A stretch of DNA of 64,000 nucleotides from Nemertoderma westbladi (lineage: Eukaryota; Xenacoelomorpha; Nemertodermatida; Nemertodermatidae), in the NCBI GenBank assembly GCA_032718475.1, contig JAUCBJ010001223.1, positions 62,001 through 126,000 on the forward strand, in the 5' to 3' direction. How positions within the stretch are numbered: the first letter of the stretch is position 1; each line of letters starts with the position of its first letter. A program made the position numbers and the translations under genes. The notes beneath the pieces were generated by a model. It saw nothing but the letters and a program-made list of their open reading frames with translations. It had not been told where the DNA came from and did not search any database. Below, piece after piece: positions 58,842-64,000 of this stretch.

Positions 58842-59298
58842 TAAGATATATTTTTAAACATTTATTTATTAATAATGCAATAACTGAATAACCAGATAAC
58901 GGAAAGACAAATCGAATTGAAACTTTTAATTACTAATAATAATTGTGGTGAGAGGTGATTGGAAATCAAGCATATATGTTATGTTATGGTAGGCACAGGC
59001 AAATGAATTGATGTCTGTTGAGATGTATTGAAGGAGCACTATTCCTTCTACTAGACTACTACAGGTTAGGCCATGTCCTTGTGTGCTAGCCTAGGCACTG
59101 GCTTGGTCAATGACTTTAGCTTTAGCTGCCATTTTAGTAATGTACAACTTCAAGAAATATTATTGGGCACGGCTGCCCTTGTTCATGCCTTGTTGTCACA
59201 CACACACATACACACACAGAGACTTTTGAAAAACGGCCATAGTATAATTACAGTATATCAGTTCGCTGATGGCTCGCCATTCGTGTCTCGCCCCACAC

Positions 59299-60840
59299 AA
59301 AATACGCATTCACGCAAACAAACAAGTAAAATTAGCCTCGAGATAGCGATAGTTTATGTGCTCGGGAAGAGAGCTTTCGATCATTTGCTCAGATTGGTGC
59401 TCGTGTGTCGGAGCGTATAGCTTGGACAGACTCATAGACTCACAGACAGACAATGCATATTTATATATAACACTAGAAACCTTCTAGTTCACAAGCTTCT
59501 ATACAGTCAATCAATCAATGGACAATATCAAACATAAATAAATTAATTAATTAACTTAACAAAACTTTACATAAGTGAGCATTCTCTCAAACAAACAGAC
59601 TGATGCCGCTTTAGTTGCAGCTACATACAATAATAAACAACATAAGGCTTTATGTTGTAATAGATAAATAATAAAATGGGAAAAGGTTTAAACTGTGTGA
59701 TATTTTCCCCTTAGTGGAAAACTGTATAACTGCAGAGTAGTAGTTAGCGTCCTCGCAAACATAACCTATAGTGCAGTAGGTCACTGCAGCAACTCTATCG
59801 TATTAAAATGGAAGGTTGTAATTTCAGACATTTCGCCCCCTAGTGACAGACTGCCTGCCAAGTGCCAAGTATCAGCAAAAAAGCATTCATAAACAACAAA
59901 ATTGTAGGTTTCCTCATTCAGACATTTCATCCCCTAATAGCGGCAGACTGGGGAACTGTAGATTGGTCATCGTCTCCCCAAGCCCAAATACACACCCTTA
60001 CGGTGTAGTATACTCTGCTTGGTATCAGCAAAAAAAACATTATAAACATATTGTGTAAAGGACCTAAGTATCAGCTAAAAATCATTATTAATAACAAAAT
60101 AGGATAAGATTTTCACTTTCAGACATTTCGCCTCCTAGTGGCAGACTGAAGAACCGCAAACTGGTCGGCGTCCTCCCAACACGCAGCTATGGTCTGGTAG
60201 AATTTATTCTGCAAAGTGTCAGCAGAGTGGTTACGATGATGCTGTTATAATTTCCTGCTTGCTGATCAGTAATTTCTCAGATAACAAAACAACTGCAGAA
60301 TAATGCAATTTTACCTCAAGACGCATTCATGCAAGTATCAAGTAAATGTGTAAAATAATCAGCCTCGAGATAGCCTTTACAATTCATGTTCACGGGCTCA
60401 GGATGGTCTGCATCATATAGATGAACGCACATGATAGAGTCAAGATCCAACTTGTAGGATGACGGACTGACGACCTGCTAGGCCTACCTCGCTAGCACCC
60501 ATCCGGTACATTGCAAAATTGAATAATTGAATCATTTTGTGTTTATGATTATAAACAATATGTGAACTGAAAAAAGCTAATCTAAGATTCACTGCTGGTT
60601 CTTACCAATGTAAGTCAAGAACCAATCACAGTAGATCCTCTCCGCTCTCCTGCTGGGTCCTATTTATTGAGATTACTACTTAACCAACCCAGCCTGCTGC
60701 AGGCCACCTATGATTGGTCTGCAAGTAGCTAGCTGCCTTGCTAACCGATGTATCATTCGCTCAGATTGGTGCTCTTTAGCTGAATATATTAATTTAGATT
60801 ATGGCTTCCGACATTTATGGCTACCGACACACACACACGT
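59299..60840. repeat. Diverged tandem repeats, ~100-200 bp units, in the inverted-repeat spacer
   Basis: CAGACATTTCGCC-type starts with CTAGTGGCAGACTG and GCGTCCTC follow-ons recur near 59710, 59827, 59918 and 60120, interspersed with TATCAGCAAAAAA segments. Units are irregular and old. No ORF of note. Confidence 0.55.
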
Positions 60841-60844
60841 CACA

Positions 60845-60928
60845 CACACACACACAGACTTTTGAAAAACGGCCATAGTATAATTATATCAGTTCGCTGA
60901 TGGCTCGCCATACGTGTCTCGCCCCACA
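60845..60928. repeat. Extra copy of the TGTGGGGCGAG terminal repeat
   Basis: Direct copy of 59206-59298 (CAGACTTTTGAAAAACGGCCATAG to GTCTCGCCCCACA), joined to the start of the inverted-repeat right arm. Confidence 0.8.
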
Positions 60929-62568
60929 TGGCAAGCTAAAGTCATTGACCAATCCAGTGCCAAGGCTAGCACACAAGGACATGGCCTAACCTGTAGTAGT
61001 CTAGTAGAAGGAATAGCGCTCCTTCAATACATCTCAACAGACATCAATTCATTTGCCTGTGCCTACCATAACATAACATTTATCCTTGATTTCCAATCAC
61101 CTCTCACCACAATTATTATTAGTAATTAAAAGTTTCAATTAGGTTTGTCTTTCCGTTACTGTATCTGGTTATTCAGTTATTGCATTATTAATAAATAAAT
61201 GTTTTAAAATATATCTTACGAAATATGGTTAATAATTAAAACTTGTCGCTAACATTCTCGCTATGGGGGTGCTGATTACATTTCTAATGTCAGTTTTCAC
61301 GTTTACATAAATCTAGTCTGTCTGTCTGTCGGTCATTCTGTTAGTCAGTCTGTCAAAACATAACAAATGATTCAAATTAACTAACATTCTCGCTATGGGG
61401 GTTTTAAGGGGTGCTGATTTCATTTCTGATGTCAGTTTTCAGGTTTACATAAATCTAGTCTGTCTGTTTGTCGGTCTGTCGGTCTTTCTGTCAGTCAGTC
61501 AGTCTGTCAAAACTTAAAAAAGAATACAAACTAACTAACATTCTCGTTATGAGGGTTTTAATGGGTGCTGATTTCATTTCAGATGTCAGTTTTCACGTTT
61601 AATAAATCTAGTCTGTCTGGCTATCGGTCTTTCTGTCAGTCAGTCTGTCAAAACTTAAGAAAGTATACTAACTAACCAACATTCCCGCTATGGGGGTTTT
61701 AAGGGTTGCTGATTTCATCTCAGCCATTTTTCACCATTCCTTTTTTGGAGTTTTTAAATTTTTTTGGGATTGGTGAAAGTTCTAGAACATTAGTAGATAT
61801 GTTTTTTATGATAGCTACCGGTAGTGTTTTTTTGCTAGCTAGTATTTTTAGAAATTATAAAAAATGTGAAAGTCCATGATATTTAAGGTTAAACTGTTGA
61901 AGAATATATTAATGACCAAAATAATTTCCAAAAATTACTAGCTAGTAAAAAATACTAGCATTAAACTATAAAAAATCTACTAAGGTTCTAGAACATTCAC
62001 TAATATAAAAAAGCAATCAAAATCACAAAAAAAATAAAGGTTAAGAAACTCATTCGGGACCCTTTTGCTTAAGGAGTCAAAATTGTCGAAAAATTCCCGA
62101 AGTTTGCGAAATTCGCGAAGAATCCGTCAGTTTCTGTGCCCTAATGGGTTCGTGCCGAAACAATCAAATCTTACACACTTAACACACACGAATTAATTTA
62201 AAGTGGGTATTAGTATGCCTGAATAATTAAATAGAAATTAAGTTAATGAACGCTATTTCAACATGAAATCTACGGAATCAAGACACAACACACGCACAGT
62301 ACTGAATTTAAAAATTTATATAGATTGCAACTTATATTTGGCTACCTTTTAATGGGTGACTAATTTAATTATTCACCCCAATATATTTGCAGCCTTTTTA
62401 ATTTGTGCCTTTAATTGAATCAAACATTAAACTAAAATATATGTCACAATATTGATCTGTCTGTAGCTGGTCAATGAATCTCTCATAAATTTGTTAATTA
62501 GTCGCTGTTCATTCATTGAACATTAGAACACGTGCTGCTCGAAGACCCCACTACGTGTAGCCTACTAC
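60927..62568. repeat. Large inverted repeat, right arm
   Basis: Reverse-order match to 56632-59125, lacking the two left-arm inserts. Contains about four tandem copies of a unit with GTCTGTCTGTCGGTC and ATTTCATTTCTGATGTCAG (61245-61710). Confidence 0.8.
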
Positions 62569-62985
62569 TTCGTTTTAAAAATTAATACTTAGTTAAAATG
62601 TACTCCTTACCAGACTGAGAACAATTGTCAAACTACATTAAGATTTCAACTACAGTACTTCCTGACAATGATTTATCACAATTCACAAATACATTATATT
62701 TAAATGAAGTTGCTTTGTACAGAAGTATCCCACTTCAAATAACAGTTGCAACAGCAAATTGAAACCAGTCGTTGGTTTGTGCCATAGTCCTCACAGTAAA
62801 CACTTGTATGTTTTGTAAACTAAACGTTTCTCGCTCTGTGGGGCGAGCCACTTAGTAAGCGTAGCCTTAGCTTATGGTTATAATTATTAGTCTATGGTGT
62901 CTGCCTTTCTGTCGGTGGGTCTGTCTGTTGTCTAATTTTCATAAGATTCCCATTAAGTTGCTATGTATGTATCCACCTGAGCTAA
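62569..62985. other. No gene seen; one TGTGGGGCGAG motif
   Basis: Contains TGTGGGGCGAGCCAC at 62838-62852, the same terminal word found at 46044 (reverse) and 56204. Otherwise AT-rich non-coding sequence. Confidence 0.4.
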
Positions 62986-63090
62986 AACTTGGTATGTGAG
63001 TCGTCATTTTGTTGTAAAAATGGCTGGTGTCGTCATTTTGTTGTAAAGACGGCTGTGAGCCGTCATTTTGTTGTAAAGACGGCTGTGTGT
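62986..63090. repeat. Three ~33-bp tandem repeats
   Basis: GTCGTCATTTTGTTGTAAA recurs about every 33 bp (62998, 63032, 63061), each followed by GACGGCTG or a variant. Confidence 0.75.
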
Positions 63091-63231
63091 CCTGAGCAAC
63101 GCAGCCCTATTACTATAGTCAGCTGGTATTTCAGGCGTATAACGCAGCCATTACACAATAACATACACCGTAGGAAAAACATGACCGAGTTTGCTAACTT
63201 CCGATAACATTTACATTTAATTCCTTCGTTA

Positions 63232-63540
63232 CATTAACATCGTATAATAAGCTGGTAAAAAACTTGTAAAGTTAGGCCACTGGTTCACAGCGTCCTGGGT
63301 ACATTATGACAGACAATCCTATGTAGTCAGTATGTACATTATGACAAATAATCCTGTAGTCCTAAGTGCTGCATTAATAAGCAGTAAGCTAGCTACATGC
63401 TATTGATGTTAGTACTGTACCGGTACATTAAGACAAGTCTGAAGTCATTATGTTACTGTAGTATGGCATTTATCTGTATAACGTTTATGTCCGTTAATAT
63501 AGCTTATGTCCATTAATATATATAACTTATGTCCATAACA
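63232..63540 (-). repeat. 3' LTR (inner edge) of the right-hand BEL/Pao element
   Basis: In the element's sense the LTR starts TGTTATGGACATAAG (plus 63540), directly after a purine-rich tract GAGTGGGGAG (63541-63550). The first 60 bases hold three copies of a TTATGTCCNTTAATATA-type repeat. The far boundary cannot be fixed; 63232 is only a minimum guess. Confidence 0.6.
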
Positions 63541-63550
63541 CTCCCCACTC
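63541..63550 (-). promoter_or_regulatory. Polypurine tract
   Basis: Minus-strand GAGTGGGGAG immediately before the LTR, the expected plus-strand primer site of an LTR element. Confidence 0.65.
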
Positions 63551-63578
63551 GGCATCTGCCGCTTCCATAATTTCAAGT

Positions 63579-64000
63579 CTATATGCGACCAGTGTTGAAA
63601 TCATTAGATCCATTATTATATGCCGCCGCTGGGGAAACCTCGGGATCATGTGGGATGAGGAGAACCAACTCATGTATAGGACGATCATAGCATGGTTTCT
63701 TTATTTCACCCTTAGCAGTTGATTTGGGTACTGCAATAGTTGCAGAGCGAACCAGGTTATCATCACCTTTCTTCACGGCAGTCACTCTCCCGGTTGGCCA
63801 GTTATTTCTATGTTTCGTTTTGTCTCGGATCAGAACAATATCTCCAATCATAATTGAACGTTTTGGATTTTTCCACTTCATCCGTCTCTGTAACAGTTGA
63901 AGGTAGTCATTGCGCCACCTTATCCAGAATTGATCAACCAGATACTGTACTCGTCTCCAACGATATTTCCCATAGGCCAGCTGATCTTGATCGGAGAAAC
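63579..64000 (-). CDS. BEL/Pao Pol C-terminus (DUF5641-type, after integrase), open to right edge
   Basis: Frame open from 64000 to the stop at 63579. It shows the C-terminal domain found after BEL/Pao integrase: YRWRRVQYLVDQFWIRWRND, LQLLQRRMKW, GDIVLIRDKTKHRNNWPTGRV and VRSATIAVP. It ends 38 bases before the LTR, as usual. The rest of the polyprotein lies outside the window. This element is distinct from the one at 1-6038: its LTR starts TGTTATGG, not TGTTAGCG. Confidence 0.85.
   Translation of the reverse strand, partial: FSDQDQLAYGKYRWRRVQYLVDQFWIRWRNDYLQLLQRRMKWKNPKRSIMIGDIVLIRDKTKHRNNWPTGRVTAVKKGDDNLVRSATIAVPKSTAKGEIKKPCYDRPIHELVLLIPHDPEVSPAAAYNNGSNDFNTGRI

Larger units (their letters stand above)
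56632..59125. repeat. Large inverted repeat, left arm
   Basis: Pairs in reverse order with 60927-62568. Landmarks: GTCTTCGAGCAGCACGTG (56645) with its reverse near 62540, the GACAGACTGACTG repeats (57780-58130) with 61315-61680, and CTACTACAGGTTAGGCCATG (59056) with its reverse near 60985. The left arm has two blocks missing on the right: about 57500-57846 and 58224-58841. Confidence 0.8.
56204..59298. mobile_element. TIR element with TGTGGGGCGAG ends, ~3.1 kb, non-autonomous
   Basis: Left end TGTGGGGCGAGACACG (56204) and right end CGTGTCTCGCCCCACA (59298) are inverted. The match continues about 85 bp to a (TG)n/(CA)n run on each side, and resumes at 56579-56631 versus 59133-59188. The interior holds nested repeats and the left arm of the large inverted repeat. 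No transposase. Superfamily not assigned. Confidence 0.6.

Noticed and set aside
61245-61710. CRISPR-like array (regular repeats)
   Set aside because: Units are contiguous diverged tandem repeats in animal DNA without unique spacers.

Overview
The window is repeat-dense, AT-rich eukaryotic DNA from an animal, probably a marine invertebrate. Evidence: spliced coding exons with GT/AG borders, two BEL/Pao LTR retrotransposons, four kinds of non-LTR retrotransposon, TTAA- and TA-target DNA transposons and a secreted beta/gamma-crystallin-type gene. The species cannot be named from sequence. Long poly-G/poly-C runs (10-25 bases) and the palindrome TAGGCCTA recur throughout.

Layout: (1) 1-6038, minus strand: a BEL/Pao element with 5' LTR (5501-6038), a long Gag extension ORF and a Gag-protease-RT frame running off the left edge; a tRNA-derived SINE lies beside the LTR. 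(2) 6997-8252: a piggyBac-type non-autonomous element split by a 653-bp solo LTR. (3) 7476-30843: two near-identical tandem copies of an 11-12 kb segment (7476-18802 and 18803-30843). Each holds a decayed BEL-like gag, two facing arrays of a 15/17-bp minisatellite, remnants of two older reverse transcriptases, and a CR1/L2-type LINE with ORF1 and a PHD-endonuclease-RT ORF2, nested inside an older LINE whose 3' part follows at 30787-31693. (4) 32174-33728: a complete piggyBac-type element (TTAA target) built around a 162-bp satellite; the matching empty site is at 41532. (5) 34080-34761: a Tc1/mariner-type MITE. (6) 35640-41230: a LINE encoding a Ulp1-type cysteine protease, PHD finger, RT and restriction-like endonuclease, now frameshifted. 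(7) 41825-48331 plus strand: the one well-supported host gene, four exons of a signal-peptide beta/gamma-crystallin-domain protein with phase-consistent introns; intron 2 has taken in a foldback transposon and an RTE fragment. (8) 48641-51230 minus: an RTE-type LINE with a deleted endonuclease core, abutting a 1.1-kb (TTCCCTCAC)n minisatellite. (9) 52751-53692 minus: an intact intronless ORF for a C2H2-finger, acidic, coiled-coil protein with a TATAAAAG box upstream. (10) 56.2-62.6 kb: a large inverted repeat of transposon origin whose two arms differ by datable insertions. (11) 63232-64000 minus: the 3' end of another BEL/Pao element (integrase C-terminal region, polypurine tract, LTR edge).

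Most coding capacity is retroelement-derived. The genes do not form a pathway; the window is a record of nested insertion, tandem duplication and satellite expansion around one or two host genes. All family calls are from motifs read by eye, without database comparison.
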